From assembly GCF_042453785.1 (NCBI RefSeq), contig NC_091676.1, positions 999,501-1,063,500 of the forward strand: a stretch of DNA of 64,000 nucleotides, read 5' to 3'. Made by a program: the position numbers and the translations under genes. Origin of the DNA: Malus domestica. Its lineage: Eukaryota; Streptophyta; Magnoliopsida; Rosales; Rosaceae. Positions 11,601 to 24,657 of this stretch are shown one piece after another. How positions within the stretch are numbered: position 1 is the stretch's first letter; every line of letters starts with the position of its first letter. The notes under the pieces are model-generated. The model did no database searches and was not told where the DNA came from. It saw only the letters and a list, made by a program, of their open reading frames with translations.

Positions 11601-13476
11601 AAACTCGCCTTGAAATTGTCCTCTTTTCCCTGCAACCCTTAAATCATTAGCCAAAGAAACAAGTTTGGAGACTTCTGTGTCACCAAGCAATCCTTCAAAT
11701 AATTTCAGTCCATCGACCACATTAACCTGAAAAGGAAACATTAGAAAATCTACTGATTCATAACATACTTCAAGCTAAAAAGACAGTATCAAATGAGGAA
11801 ACTACCGTCTTTCCATCTATTAACTCGTTGCCAACAAAAGTTTTAGGGACAACGGGAAGGTTCTGCTGTGCAATCTGAATTTGGATAGAATGTGATTCAT
11901 TCTCTGGAAAAAGATCACAGAATCCCAAGTTTAAATACAAAAGTAGAAGAAATAGAATCAAATAAAACCACATTTGAAGCCATGTCAGGATAGATTTGGA
12001 GTGGATGTACGTATTTTAGTAGGCAATAGAGAGTGAGAAATATTATGGCAAACCATGAATTGGGATGAACAATTCTCAACATATTTACACTAGGGTAAAT
12101 CATCTAAAGCACATGCTAAAGACGGAAATATAAGAGGTGTCCCACCTGGTCTAGGCTGCCCATGCCTTAGTAATACCTCCTAAAAATATCTATACCAACA
12201 TCTAAACCTCCCCCCCCCCCCCCTCCGGCGACTAAAACCCCCAAAGTAATGAAAGAAAGATAAACTAACAAAGTGTGTTACCCTTAGAGATTGAGGTGCA
12301 TCCATCTCCTACCGCAACTTCAGGTTCTAAATTGCAATATATGGTCTGCTGTGAATTCCCTGAACTCCTTAATCTGCTATCTTCTTGAGGTTTTGTAAGA
12401 GCATCTGTAACAGCAATCATAACTGTGTTACAATAAGGTTAACAACTGAAAATTAGCCGAATCAGTATACTGCAGATAAAACACAGGCATATTAAAATGA
12501 ATTTTGCATGTGTATGCAATGCAAATAGTTCAGAGACGGGCTACTACTTTTTTACAACTTCTAAGACAGTGCATTTACCCTGCAGTGATTTCCTAGTTTT
12601 AAGAGAGCAATCTCACCTGGTGAAACACTTGCCTTTTCAGGTCACAACCTATGAATTTCGAAATTACTAAAAGATAGTTTCTCGACCATTTGTGACAACT
12701 TAAAAAAAATTCCTAACATATTCAAGACATGCTTGATGTTCTTCAAAAGATTTAAGACTTTTTCGTTCAGCTTTAAAGCTCGGACTTGATTACCATCAAC
12801 CAGCATTACTATATTTGTTCAAATGAGCACGAAATCACCAATCCTAAGCCCAAAAGTTACCTTTTTTCTCTCCAGCAGGCGCTAAACCCTTATCATCCAA
12901 CTTCCCAACCTCGCCATGGGGCTTAACTTCCTCAGCTACATCGCTTCCCCGCTCAACTTTCTCCGAAGCAACAAGCCCCGAAGAATTCCCATCATAACTA
13001 TGAACCTCTGTCCTAAAATTATGTCCTTCCTTGAAATGCTCAGCCCTCTGTTGGTCCTTGTTAAACCCCGAAGCGGATCTTTTATACTCCTTGGTCCCCA
13101 CTTTTACAGGATCATATTGCATATGCTGCCTCCTCCAGGCAACATGTTGCAGTGCATATATCACCTCCGCAACGGAAAAGTACTGTTGCATATGAAGCAC
13201 AGGGTTCCAATTGCACCTCCTCTGCTGAATACACCCGATAACGACGTCGTACTCGCCTGGATCACCAACTGCACGTAAATGGTGGCAAAGGGAGTCTATA
13301 ATAGTATTTGCTGCTGCGAATTCTCCGCGCAACCACGAGATGAACCCATCACGCTCATCCGGGAGCCACTGACGGGGGTGCTGGTGGATCTCGCCGCCTC
13401 CAACGGCCGCACCGCCACCACCACTAGGAAATTGCATTTTGTCCGATAAAACCACATTCCCTGACGGCATTGTCAT
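8634..13476 (-). CDS. ALKBH10B: ALKBH10B-type RNA demethylase (AlkB 2OG/Fe(II) oxygenase)
   Basis: Homologue of Arabidopsis ALKBH10B, which removes N6-methyladenosine from mRNA and affects flowering time. Exons on the minus strand: 12861-13476, 12282-12404, 11806-11903, 11609-11726, 10321-10440, 10099-10211, 9846-10000 and 8634-9363, joining in frame to about 690 aa. The N-terminal domain ([20 protein letters not shown]) is typical of the clade. The AlkB core runs from about residue 280 to 480, with [17 protein letters not shown] at 396-412 and [16 protein letters not shown] (H463, R469, R472) as the distal His/Arg block. I do not see a plain HxD at the first block, only HSHPH; I think this is clade-typical but cannot confirm it. 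A proline-rich tail follows. Donors after QFQ and after GTSK read GC instead of GT (AAG|GCGAGT, AAG|GCATGT). Start ATG chosen by family match ([19 protein letters not shown]). Confidence 0.92.
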
Positions 13477-14071
13477 CAGAACCCACTACACCAAACTCAC
13501 TACTAAGTCTACTATCACTTACAGATCATGCCTCAGTAACTCCCAGATCCAATAAATCAAACCTACGGCTATATCCCAAACCCTACAAAATGCAAGCAGA
13601 TCGCACCAAATGAAACCCCTACTCTAGCAGGAATCAGCTTAAAGACCACAACTTTCTTAAATTTTACCACTTTTAGAATAATAAACCCTTAAAATTTCTC
13701 AAGAACAATGCAAAACCTGAGATGGGTTCCACTTAAATTGTTCAAATATCGCACCGATCCAACGAAACAGCTGGGTTCAAGCGAATTGAGGTGACGAATC
13801 GGAGCTTGGTCCAACTAATCAGATCTGGGAAATGGGGTTTGTGGGAATTGAAAGCAGAATTAAAGGACTGTCGTTTTCTCTGCGTGCATATTTATTTGGG
13901 GACGGACGAGTGGGTCTCTGAGTGGCGTACAGGTTGGGGTGGTGGGGCTTGGAAGAAGAAGAAGATCTAGGTTTTGGTGGAAAATGTTAGTCTCTGCGCG
14001 TGTAAAATGAGGGGGAAGGTGAAGACTGGCTTATTGAGCACGCATTTGGTCTAAAATGGTGGCTGAGAAAC

Positions 14072-14115
14072 CCTCTCTCTCCCTCTCTCTCTTCTCTCTC
14101 TCTCTCTCTCTCTCT
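14072..14115. repeat. (CT)n microsatellite
   Basis: Imperfect CT/CCCT run about 44 bp long, roughly 600 bp upstream of the ALKBH10B start codon and reading as GA on the coding strand. Confidence 0.85.
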
Positions 14116-15861
14116 GTCCCCCCTTGATGAGGGAGCTCTGTCATATCAGTGCGGAAGGAACCAATGAGCATATCTTGACTGTAGGCGTATTTTGGTCATT
14201 GTATTAGATTAGTTCTTTAATTTCTTAGTAGGTTTAGATCATGACTTGTTTAGAATTATTTTTAAAATAATTTTAAAAACTAATTTTTAGTAAAAAATTA
14301 ATCTTTAGACATATGTTTCTTTTATAAAACTTTTTAAATGCTTTTATAACCGAAAAATATTTTTTCTAAAAGTTCTTTCAATCATTTTAAAAATACTTAT
14401 AAACAAAACAAATTGTTAATCTTGTAGCTTAAGATTAATGAGCTGCTTACAAACCCAAAGAGTCCACAAATTTCTTCTCTTTTTGTTTTGGTCAACAAAT
14501 ATTTCAGTTTCGTCACTTTTGTAACAGCCAAAAGTTCCTATTTTTGGTACCTGAAATTCTAGTCTGGTCTAGTATATACCTTTGCACATGTACTCATGAC
14601 AATACAACAATCTCAATTCGCTTGAATTGTTTTATATGTGAACAAATTTGCATTATTCTCAATAGCAAAAGATACCAATATGGTGATTTTGTACTCATAT
14701 GTGGCTAAACTTAAACTCAACTTAATTCAACAACTTTCATGTCTTTTCCTCCTAAACTCGTATCAAATGTGATAACTTTGTTTGAATCTTGTGTTTGTTT
14801 GTACGTGGGTCGAGTGTCAGTTAAAATTATACATCATAAACAAAAGCACGAGGAAGGAGAAAAAGAGAAGAGACCAAGAATGATTGTTAAGAAGATTGTT
14901 GCGGATTCAAAGCTAAGGGCACGGCAGATTATTATTATTATTATTATTATTTTGGTTTTCTCTGTGAACGGCTAAGATTTTTTAATTGTTTCATTTATTT
15001 TGGTCTCTTGATTAACATAATTAAACATGGTGTGTATGGCGTGAAAAATATTTTTTTCCCCTTCTTCAAAATAGAATATAAATTTACCTACCCATATAAG
15101 GGCTAGCTGTCAATAGTGTAATTGTCGGAACTTAGTTTCAGAGCCGTCTTCGCAAATTTTTCAAAAGGGAAGTTGGGTAAGTTTTCATGACTTTTGAGTT
15201 TGAAAAAAAGACCACACATATATTATCTATCGTATTTTAAAAGAGACATGATAGTGATTTTGTTACAGTAGTCCATCTTTTTGAATTTTGAAAACATTTA
15301 TATAGACATTTCAGTTTTTCTCGTGATTTGATGTATCCATATGATTATCCACAATTTTTCAAAACCACGCTAGCTTTGTTTGGATCTTCACCAAATCTTC
15401 CCAAATTTTGCTGAATGGAGAAAGCTCTTTTTTTAATTCCACCCCAATGTTTCAATTTTTTTTTTTGTTAAATACTTTAAATTTAACTGCATGATGATTT
15501 TTGAAATATTCTCAAATATTATGTGTTGCTTAGCCTTTAATTTTTCTTTTTGATACAAACTTGTTACTTAAGACGTTGTAATTAAAGTAAGACCAAACGA
15601 CATTGGTGTTGGGAGAATTCGAACTCAAGCTTAAAATTCAAGGAAAAATGTTCTTCTCCATAAAAGCTACAAGCCCCTTGTGAATATCATCTTTTTCAGT
15701 TTCAGCTAATCGATTTTGTCCAAATTCGTGTTTAGTCCCCTTTCTCACAATTTAAGATTCCAAGCTTGTTTAAGCATACTAAACAAGGGATTGTCTTTCA
15801 TATGTAAAAGATTTGCAACTATTATGATGATATTGTTCCATTAGTTTTTTTTTTTTTTTTT

Positions 15862-16015
15862 AAGGAAAACTAATGAAAATGATTTGAAAATTTTGAGTTT
15901 TAATAATAAGAACAAAATAAATGGTAAAATAAATAGTGTCAGGTTTGACATTTTAGTGTAAAAATATGGTTTTATGTTAAAGTAAACAGTACCGGAATTT
16001 TTTTTGTTAAAACTC
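15862..16015 (+). repeat. Dispersed 155-bp repeat, copy 1
   Basis: Starts AAGGAAAACTAATGAAAATG and ends near TTGTTAAAACTCC. Clearly alignable with 53938-54092 (same strand) and 37201-37354 (opposite strand). AT-rich, with no coding capacity. Likely a MITE-type element. It sits close upstream of the ASB gene. Confidence 0.7.
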
Positions 16016-16202
16016 CATTTTTTTATAATCTTGTTTAATTTGAGGACTAATTGTGGTTTGTTATGTACATATCAGATGTGGATGTACTTTACTAACTCGG
16101 CTATAATCTTGTTTAATTGTTCCAAAGTTAAAAAGTCAACAAAATGCAATTGGACTGAAGAATTTCAAGCGACGCATCTCTCGCTTCTCTCTCTGTCTAG
16201 CA

Positions 16203-19200
16203 ATGGCGGCCACAGTGACCTCTCAGTCCTCTCTCATACAATCAAAACCCGCTCTCTCTTCAAAAACCCTGCAAAACCCTCGTCCTACCTCCTTTGCCGT
16301 GCCCTCCAATTCCCTTTCACGTACCTCTCCAAAACACACACACGCACACACACACTCTCTCTCTCTCATCTCAGCGATGTGAAATTGACACAAAGATGTG
16401 GTTTTTGTGTGCAGGACTGCAATTTGGTGTGAAATTGGGAAATGGGTTCGCCGCAAAAGCTTCAATGGCCGGCTCCGAACAGAACTCGAAGCCCCCCGTT
16501 GCCGAAAAGAGGGTCAAGAATCCCATCATTGTCATTGACAATTATGATAGCTTTACCTACAATCTCTGCCAGGTTACCAATTCGAATTTTCCTCCTTTCA
16601 TGAACAATGATGAATTGAAATTTTTCGATTTTTTTATGTACATAGAGTTAGTATTTCACATCTTTTTTCTTCCACTTTGCTAGTTATTTGGTATTCATGG
16701 AGTATTCCCTTTTCGAACAGAGGAGGTTTGAGCTTCTAGAGCCAAAAATTCAATATAACAGTTGCGAAAACCATCCATTGTGACTCTTTTAGCTTTGTGA
16801 CTGCTGCACTAGAGAGAAGATATGAAAAGGAGACGCCTTGATTTTCAATTTTTAATAGAATGCAACGAGATTATGTATGGTCATTCAAGGAATACTCACC
16901 GAACATGCGTTTGATTTTGAATTCATGTGCTTTAAGCACTCTAGATTTTTTAGAAGCCCTCTTCCAGGGTCAGGTGGGACTGCAGTTCGACATAATTAGT
17001 CTATCTGTCCTTTTATTTATTGGTGGTTGCAAATCAAGAAGACGTTGTACTAATACCTTTCTTTGATGCGAAGTATATGGGTGAGTTGGGATGTCTCTTT
17101 GAAGTCTATCGGAACGATGAACTAAGTGTTGATGAACTAAAAAGGTAAGTAGTTGTACTTTACCTATTTAATCACTTTTTTTCTGCTGCGTAAGCGCAAT
17201 GTATTGGGTGGCGAAGCAGTAATGATATAAAGATATATTCTCTGTGACTGCGAGGAATCTGACATTACTAACTGTTGCTTCTTTCCATTATTACAGGAAA
17301 AATCCCAGAGGAGTGCTAATCTCTCCTGGGCCAGGTCAGTTCTTCACCTTTTGGTGATGTTTCATAGGTAGATGTTTCGGAAAGGAAACAATCACTCATT
17401 ATTAGGTCTTGACACTAGTATTTCCTTTTTTTTTAGGCACCCCTCAAGATTCTGGAATATCGTTGCAAACTGTGTTGGAGCTAGGGCCCATTGTACCCTT
17501 ATTCGGTGTATGTATGGGTTTGCAGTGCATCGGGGAGGCTTTTGGAGGTAAGTCATCTTACATATGATAAAGGCTTTTTAACAATCTTTATGTTTCTGTT
17601 ATGCATTTGACTACGTACTTTGATTTTCTAGGGTATATTTTCATTGTACCCTTATTTATTGTGGGGCTTTATCGTAATCCATGTGGGTTTCTGGTGTTGC
17701 AGGGAAAATTGTTCGTTCTCCATTTGGCGTCATGCATGGGAAGAGCTCTCCTGTATATTATAACGAGGAGGAGGAAGATAGCTTGTTTTCGGGGTTAACA
17801 AAGTATGAATTTTTCTGTCCTTTTGTGATGCCCATTTATGTTTTTGTCTTCCTAATGTAAATTTTACCCAAACTGTCAGCAAATATTAACAATCCTATTT
17901 ATTATTTAACCATTTCCAAACATTGTTCACATTTTACATTTCTTTTGTTTTTTACGTTATGAATGATTGCGGTACCTTGTTGTAAACTTCTATTTGTACC
18001 TTTGTTGATCGTTTGTTAACTATAGCTCCTTGTGGCTTTCGTGTAAGCAGGCTTTAATGTTGCATAAAATGCATTTCAATATCAGTCATTTCTTGAATGG
18101 CAATGTTGTGCAAGCTTAGTAGCAAATGCTAAGTTGTATTTGAAATTCTTGATTATATATGTGAACCTTAATCTAAAAATCCTATTACTTTGGCCGTATA
18201 TTATTTGAAAGTAACATGTAGGGGCTGGTGTTTGGTTGACGGTACCATATATTAGGTTGGACTGGTTGCTAAAGGAAATGTTTGATTTAGTGTATGAGAT
18301 TTCTCCTGTTGTTTGTAATGTAATGAAATAATAAACTAGTATGAGAAGACCTTGCTTAGCATTAAATTGACGAAGAATATCCTTCCAAACTCTCAACCAT
18401 CCTGTGCATTAACTCAAGTGACAAGTAACTTTCCTTTTGTCTTTTCAGCCCTTTCACGGCTGGCAGATATCACAGTCTTGTAATCGATAAGGACAGTTTC
18501 CCAGGTGAAGAACTGGAAATTACAGCATGGACAGAGGATGGACTGATAATGGCTGCTCGTCACAAGAAATATAAGCATCTTCAAGTATGAAACGGTTTCC
18601 TTTTTCTTTTCTCCTTTCAAACTATTATGCATAGGTAGAATGTTGTGCTCTTTAGATAATACAAATTATAAGTTGCCTTGGCTACAGAAAATGCACTTCA
18701 ATGCACAAGTAGTGTACCATATAAAGAAGAGAGTCATAAGATTGAGGCAGTTGCCGTGGGCGTCATTTCTGATCCTTAGATTCCTTTATTAGGTTACTGA
18801 CAATGTTTTGCGTTGAAAATTTGTAGCTTTAAAAGTAAATTTTGGCGCTTATTGAATTTGAGGCAGGGATTACCATGCTGGAACCAATATTGCGTGATAT
18901 AAAATCGTTAATCATGTAACGTAAAATTTGATGAAGTTGTGTCGATTCAGTTAGCTGGTACTCTTCGTTTCATTTGACATGCATTGACACACGTTACATT
19001 CATGAAACAGAAAAAAAAAATTGCGATGATGGATTGCAGCTGTTTTGCCTCAAACAAATTAGTTTTAATGTGATTAGCTCTTAAATTGTTGAATCTGACT
19101 TCTATGCCTCCTTTCTAACCAAATGTATTTGAAATTTGCAGGGGGTTCAGTTCCATCCTGAAAGTATCATAACTTCTGAAGGCAAGACAATTGTGTGTAA

Positions 19201-19246
19201 CTTTATTAAATCGATAGAGAAAAAAGAGTCTGAATCTGAGAATTAG
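16203..19246 (+). CDS. ASB1: Anthranilate synthase beta subunit (glutamine amidotransferase), plastid
   Basis: Releases ammonia from glutamine for the alpha subunit, which turns chorismate into anthranilate, the first committed step of tryptophan (and auxin/indole) synthesis in plastids. Exons: 16203-16320, 16415-16572, 17074-17144, 17297-17334, 17437-17547, 17703-17802, 18449-18584 and 19142-19246. They join in frame to 278 aa, the usual length. Residues 1-60 are Ser/Thr-rich and suit a transit peptide. The amidotransferase domain begins at [17 protein letters not shown]. The class I triad is present: C154 in FGVCMGLQC, and H249 and E251 in GVQFHPES. The first intron carries a CA/CT-rich run near 16335-16370. 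No defect seen. Distinction from a p-aminobenzoate synthase amidotransferase rests on the standalone, transit-peptide form and the close match to Arabidopsis ASB1. Confidence 0.95.
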
Positions 19247-20150
19247 AGGTTTGGTTGATATGCAGATTCTGCACAATGTAATGTAGCATGGTGATAAGAC
19301 CCACACGTATTACGAGTCAAGTTTGTTATCAACGCACTTTCTTTTACCTTGTGCACACTCTCTGTTAATCTTGACTGTTGATTTTACTTTGATTGTTCAA
19401 TCTAACGGCTACAAAACTAGAGGGGCATATATTAAGTGAGAAAATGTGTGTGAAAAGCACTACCCTTACAATTCTCAGTTTCTTGAACATGGTTCTTGCT
19501 CGTACATCTCGGTATCCCTGTTGCTTGTGAGTTGCTTGTTTCCCAAGTCTTACATGGACCAAAAAATGATTCGAATGATCTTGTTTCATAGTAGTTTCAT
19601 ATATTATCATTTATACAATTGCGTTTAGTATAATTTGCGAACCAAATAGGCACTAAGATGTGTTTAAGCCATTTAATTATCCATTTATTTTAAGATAATG
19701 TAAAGGCAAGGGCATTAACCCTCTCGCGTGGGCAAAGACAAAGGCAAAAGCAAGCAGAATGGTCCGATATGATGTCAAAGACATGCAATAAGGTCCACAA
19801 AGTTATAAAAATAGCAAATTCTGCTTCTTGTAATTGTCGAAAGTAATTAAAGTACAAGCACTTAGAGCCAACCTAATCCTATTTATTACAAAACCAACCC
19901 TAGCACCATCACAAGCTAATTCATTTTTTGTTTCGATGGCCATGTTCTTTCATCCAATACATTTTGGCCAGCGAAGGTGTTTGGAAGGCTGAGTAGTGTT
20001 CTCTGAAGCGCTAGTTACCCTCGCCTACTATCGTTAAACAATCTGCATTAAGGTATTTTGACCTACCAAATCTAACAAAAACTATTAACAAGCAATATAA
20101 AATTGTAACTTTACTGGTTTTCGGTGAAAGATATAACTAAATATATATAT

Positions 20151-20420
20151 GGGGGAGTGGATCCGTGACCCTACTTTTTTTACATAATTTTGAACACAAG
20201 TTTTTGTGTTGCCCATGCTGTAATGTATATCAACGATCCAAACCGTCTATCTTTTAGATCTTCCTTAAAAAATCATAGCTACCAAAAAACACTCAAATCC
20301 GAAACCATATGACCCTCTATCTTTTCAAGTCGTTGAAATACAGTTCGGTGCGGGTTCTACGAAAACTTATGTCAAAAGTTATGTAAAAAAAAATGGTATC
20401 ACGGATCCGCCCTCTATCTT
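20151..20420. repeat. Palindromic MITE-like element
   Basis: The left arm (GGATCCGTGACCCTAC then a T-run and ACATAA) and the right arm at about 20355-20418 are reverse complements over about 55 bp with a few mismatches. The centre is about 160 bp. No open frame. No certain target-site duplication. Confidence 0.65.
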
Positions 20421-21410
20421 TTCAGGTTGTTGTGAAGAGAATGGTTAGTGTAACTTCAGTTCATATTTTCTTGAAAGAAGTTTAAGTTCGAATTTCATGT
20501 TCCCACTAATCCAATGGTAAAACAAAACATTTGGAAGCTCAAGACGGGGAAAGATTTTGGGACAAAGACTTAGAAGTCACGTTGGATTTTCGATGCTGGA
20601 TTATTTTGAAACCCCAACAAGTACAGACTGTCCACCAAGTCTTAATTGGGCTTAAGCTGCCAAGGTGATGTAAAAAACATGAAAAGGAAAACCCTTATGG
20701 CTCAATTTTTTTCTTTTTGCTGGACGTCTGTTCTTTAAAGTAATGGACTTGCAATAATATTAATAATTTCTGAAATATTTACTTCGTGTAGGTATGTTTT
20801 GTTTGCAACGGTGATCAACAATATCTATAACGTATCAATACTTGCTGTTTTGTAAAAAAAAAGGGACGTCCATTTTATAGCTGGACTTAATTATATACTT
20901 GTAACAGTTTGTTTGGCTATTGTACTCATTCACTCTCATAAGCATGCCATAAAGTTTTTAACGTTTTTCATATTCCCTTCCGTTAAAGACCAACAGAAAT
21001 CAAGTGGGTAAGTGGAGTTGAGATCCTCTATGGATTTCAAAGCTCAAGAGTCAAAAAATTTAAACCGTTCAAGAGATAGATTCGAACATTTGTTTTCTAT
21101 GAGGTGGGCCAGTAAAATAGATTAATAGAGACCGCATAATTTAATTTGAGTGATCTGAAATTCTTGGTGCTTGGGCTCCGGACAGTGAGACAATAAAGCT
21201 GCAAAAACCATAGTTTTCATGTCAGCTAGGGTGAGTTACCGCTTACCCAATGAGCCTCATACCAACCCATAATTTGACAGCTCATTTCTTATCTCTAGTG
21301 ATCCAAAGAATTTCCAGGAAAACTATTCCAGAGAAATTCATATTATTTTTCACTTCAGGAAAAAAATGAAAATACAAAAAACAAAAGTGGTTTATGAATG
21401 TTGGGAACAT

Positions 21411-21528
21411 GTGGAGTCGGATGAAATCAAAACATAAGAGATTCTGTTTTCTTGTAAATTGACTTACACGTGGAGTCGGATGAGACAAAAACATAAGAGA
21501 TTCTATGTTTTCTGGTAAATTGAACTAC
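21411..21528. repeat. 59-bp tandem duplication
   Basis: Two adjacent diverged copies start GTGGAGTCGGATGA at 21411 and 21470. Both contain AACATAAGAGATTCT. Non-coding. Confidence 0.75.
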
Positions 21529-22410
21529 AAACGACGAGGTCAGACACTTCCATCAGTTTTCTCTAGAAATTCCCTGTTTTTTGTTTTGTTTTTTTTTCAA
21601 TTTCTACAAGGGTCATCAAGTGTAGCAGGTTTTGTTTCCTCATTTTACTTGGTCCTCTCCACCTTCCAAGTCACGGACCCAACTTTGAAGCCTTCAAGAA
21701 TCCAACCTACTGCATTCACATTTCAAGGTGAAGGGTAAGGTCCAACATACTGAACCCATTTTTCCAGCTCTTGTCATGTCCAACTGACCTTGGATTCCAA
21801 TTCACCATTGATAAACTATCATCCCAACATTTACTGCGCAGGCAGCTCTTGACTTTAACAGATAAAAAGCCATGACCATTGACGCAAACTGTTAAGTTCA
21901 AAATAAATTAAATTTTAAAAAGCAATAATAATGTAAATCCTACAAAACAACGCTCCAGTGCAGCGGACCGCTGAATTTGCATGACTAAATTTTGACAGTC
22001 GCAATCTAATCGTATAAACTCTGGTGCATCACATACACCGGTTTTTTCGGTTTACCGTAGAAAAAATAAATAAATAAATCCATGCCTACTATATATAATA
22101 GAAACTTTACATATGCTCAAATATTTATTGAACCCATGAGGGTTTTCAAAAGTACAGAGAAAATCTCAATTTGTAAAGCCAAAAGGAAAGCATGAATGAT
22201 AGCTTGGGAAGGAAGCATTCTAACATTGTATGAACTATACACATACCCCCCAAAACACCATGTAAACTATATCCACCCTCGATAAATCTATGCTTCTCCA
22301 CTCTCTGTACACCGAAAAAACTGACCCAGCGCGCTATATCAACCAAATGCCAATGGAGTGACTGTAGTGCTCATTCATATCACAATATCCATACATTGCT
22401 TGCAGCCCTC

Positions 22411-24657
22411 TCAAATAGAAGTTGCCTCATCTGCCTGGCTTACTCTGCTCCGGTGGTGATGCTTTCCATGGCGGCGCCTCCCTTTCCCGAATGTGACAGG
22501 GTCAAATACACGCAGTCTTTCAGCTTCTTGGGGATTGATCACACACTCTGAAGGAGGGGACTTGTAACGGATTCTGTCATAGCAGTAGGAGTATGTCATG
22601 TGCTTCTTCCTGAAACTCTCCATCTTCATTCTTTGAAGGCGGGTAACGCCAGTAGGGACCGATTCTGAACTTTGGGTGTTTTCGCATTTCTTTGATAATT
22701 GTTCAATTGGATCGACTGCACAGCCGTGTAGAACAAGGTCAGAGAACTCAGCCAAATAGGGAGCATACTTGTAATTCACTCGGTATTTGCCCCCGTTGGT
22801 AGCCCAATCAGATCCATCCCATATTGTGGCGTACAATGACATTGGCTTAGCGGGGAAGTCACCACCCATTGATTTTGTTTTCTTGAACTCTCTAATGGGA
22901 ACATTGTCAACATAAAAGCTGCAAGTAATTGACATTGGAAACAAATACGCAATCAAAATCTAAATCACAGAACTCATAAAAATTGAGGTGAAAACAATAA
23001 AAGGCGAGAAATCGCTATGAACAAAATTTTCCCTTGAATAACAAAAAATTCTATTTTCATTTATTCCCTAAAACGAAAACTAGCACCAAGGATGGTAGTT
23101 GTATTAGTCTGTCAAACCAAACTCTGGTTTATCTGTCCCTTAAACTTATTAAGTATCTACCATTCGAACCAAAATTCCCATCTTTTTCTTTTTTACTTTT
23201 CTCAGAAACCGAACAGCTGGTTTTGAAGAAACAGAAGGCGGTATTAAAAGAACGAAAAGAGCAAGTGATCTACTGTATTTTCCTAAAAGGAGAAACCCTG
23301 CATCTGCATTTGCCATACACAGAGGCATCACATCAAACCCCAAAAAACAGTAAACTCCAGACTTCAAAGAATATAACATTATTGGTGATGATATGGAAAA
23401 ATATGCTCACAAAAAGTTGATATGCTAACAGATAGATTTAGCATATTAATCCAAATATAGAGTGGGGAGTTTTGATTGATGCTCACATGATCTGAATGTC
23501 AGTCCAGAGAATGCTGTACTGATGGTAATCGTCGGATGGATCAAACCATAGATTGTATCTCTCTTCCCTGCCGGTGTTGGTGCTTCCGTTGCCGTAAATG
23601 TTGGTCTGAACCCTCCATTCTTTGCCCCGTATGTTCCCCAAAAACTCGAAATCAATTTCATCATGGTACTTCGGAAACATGTCACCGTTCGACATCTGTT
23701 AACATCAAACTGATTAGAACCCGTATTCCCCTATTCATTTAACAGCTCAGTGATAAAATAAAAAGGAAAACACAAGCAAACATCAGTGTGGAATATTTAT
23801 TCATCCGAAATCTTGAACATAAACAAAATGAAAGAAAATACTCATCTGGGTGTGAACTTCGGGTCACAAAATGGACATTTTAAATGTAAAAAGTTAAACA
23901 GCAGCCGATCTGGGTTATCTCAGTAGGTTGAGGAAACAAGTTTTTAATAGGGATATTGATAGAATTAGATCCATAACATTTTCCGGGCTCCACACCACCA
24001 AATTTACAACAAACAAATGTTCAGATTAATCAGCTAACCATAAAGATTGAATCTTTACTGAACTGTAAAATTTTGAAGTAAAAATTCGGGTCATATTATT
24101 TAGTTCATTGATAAAAACATACAACCTAAGATACAATCATACAACAAATAAAGAGGGAAACAAAATTAAAAAACCTTAATCAGATAGAAAAACAGGATTA
24201 ACTCACATAAAACGCCACAACAACTCCAGCAGTATAATCAGCAGGCAGCTTAATGGAAGCACTGAAAAACCCATGCTGGTAGAGGTCCTGAGAAACAAAT
24301 CCAGACCCTGCAAACAGACAGTCACCAAAAACCAAACAAAGACACCAACTTTAAGGTCAAATAACACATGAAACATCGCCACCTCAAAAACTCAGAAAAC
24401 AAAAATTCAAATCCTTTCACATGATTCTCGAAGCAGCAAGCCAAAAGGGAAGCAGATTACAGACCTGTCCGTTCGTCTAGCGAGAGATGGACGGATTTCC
24501 CATCTCTAAGAATCATCAAATTGTCATCACCAAAAAGCTTGGTGTACCCTTCATCAAAGGGTATGATTGGTAACTTTCCGGAGGGTGCAGAAGCAACAAC
24601 TCCAAGAACAAGCACTTGACAGGCACACAGAAACAATCCCAGATGAAAAAACCCCAT
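22411..24657 (-). CDS. XTH: Xyloglucan endotransglucosylase/hydrolase, group III (XTH27-30 type)
   Basis: Apoplastic GH16 enzyme that cuts and rejoins (or hydrolyses) xyloglucan in growing walls. Exons: 24465-24657, 24207-24307, 23487-23695 and 22411-22918, joining in frame to 336 aa. Residues 1 to about 23 form a signal peptide ([20 protein letters not shown]). The catalytic motif [10 protein letters not shown] spans 109-118, with E111 as nucleophile and E115 as acid/base. [20 protein letters not shown] segment follows, then [17 protein letters not shown], then the C-terminal XET domain with paired Cys and [15 protein letters not shown]. The basic tail ([13 protein letters not shown]) is characteristic of the XTH27-30 clade. 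Group III includes hydrolase-type members, so strict transferase activity is not assured. A CT-rich (GA on plus) leader lies just upstream at about 24770-24800. Confidence 0.93.

Larger units (their letters stand above)
13477..16202. other. Divergent intergenic region between ALKBH10B and ASB
   Basis: Contains the 5' flank of both divergently transcribed genes. A (CT)n tract lies at 14072-14115 on the ALKBH10B side and an ATT run at about 14927-14951. A degenerate AT-rich repeat (about 14235-14410) resembles the 33666 and 58769 elements. A small dispersed repeat ends at about 16015, only some 190 bp before the ASB start codon. No coding region recognised. Confidence 0.6.
19247..22410. other. 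Convergent intergenic region between ASB and XTH
   Basis: Both flanking genes end here. It holds a palindromic repeat (20151-20420), a MITE-like stretch with a GAGATCCTCT start (about 21019-21185) resembling 56483-56770, and a two-copy tandem repeat (21411-21528). No coding region recognised. Confidence 0.6.
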
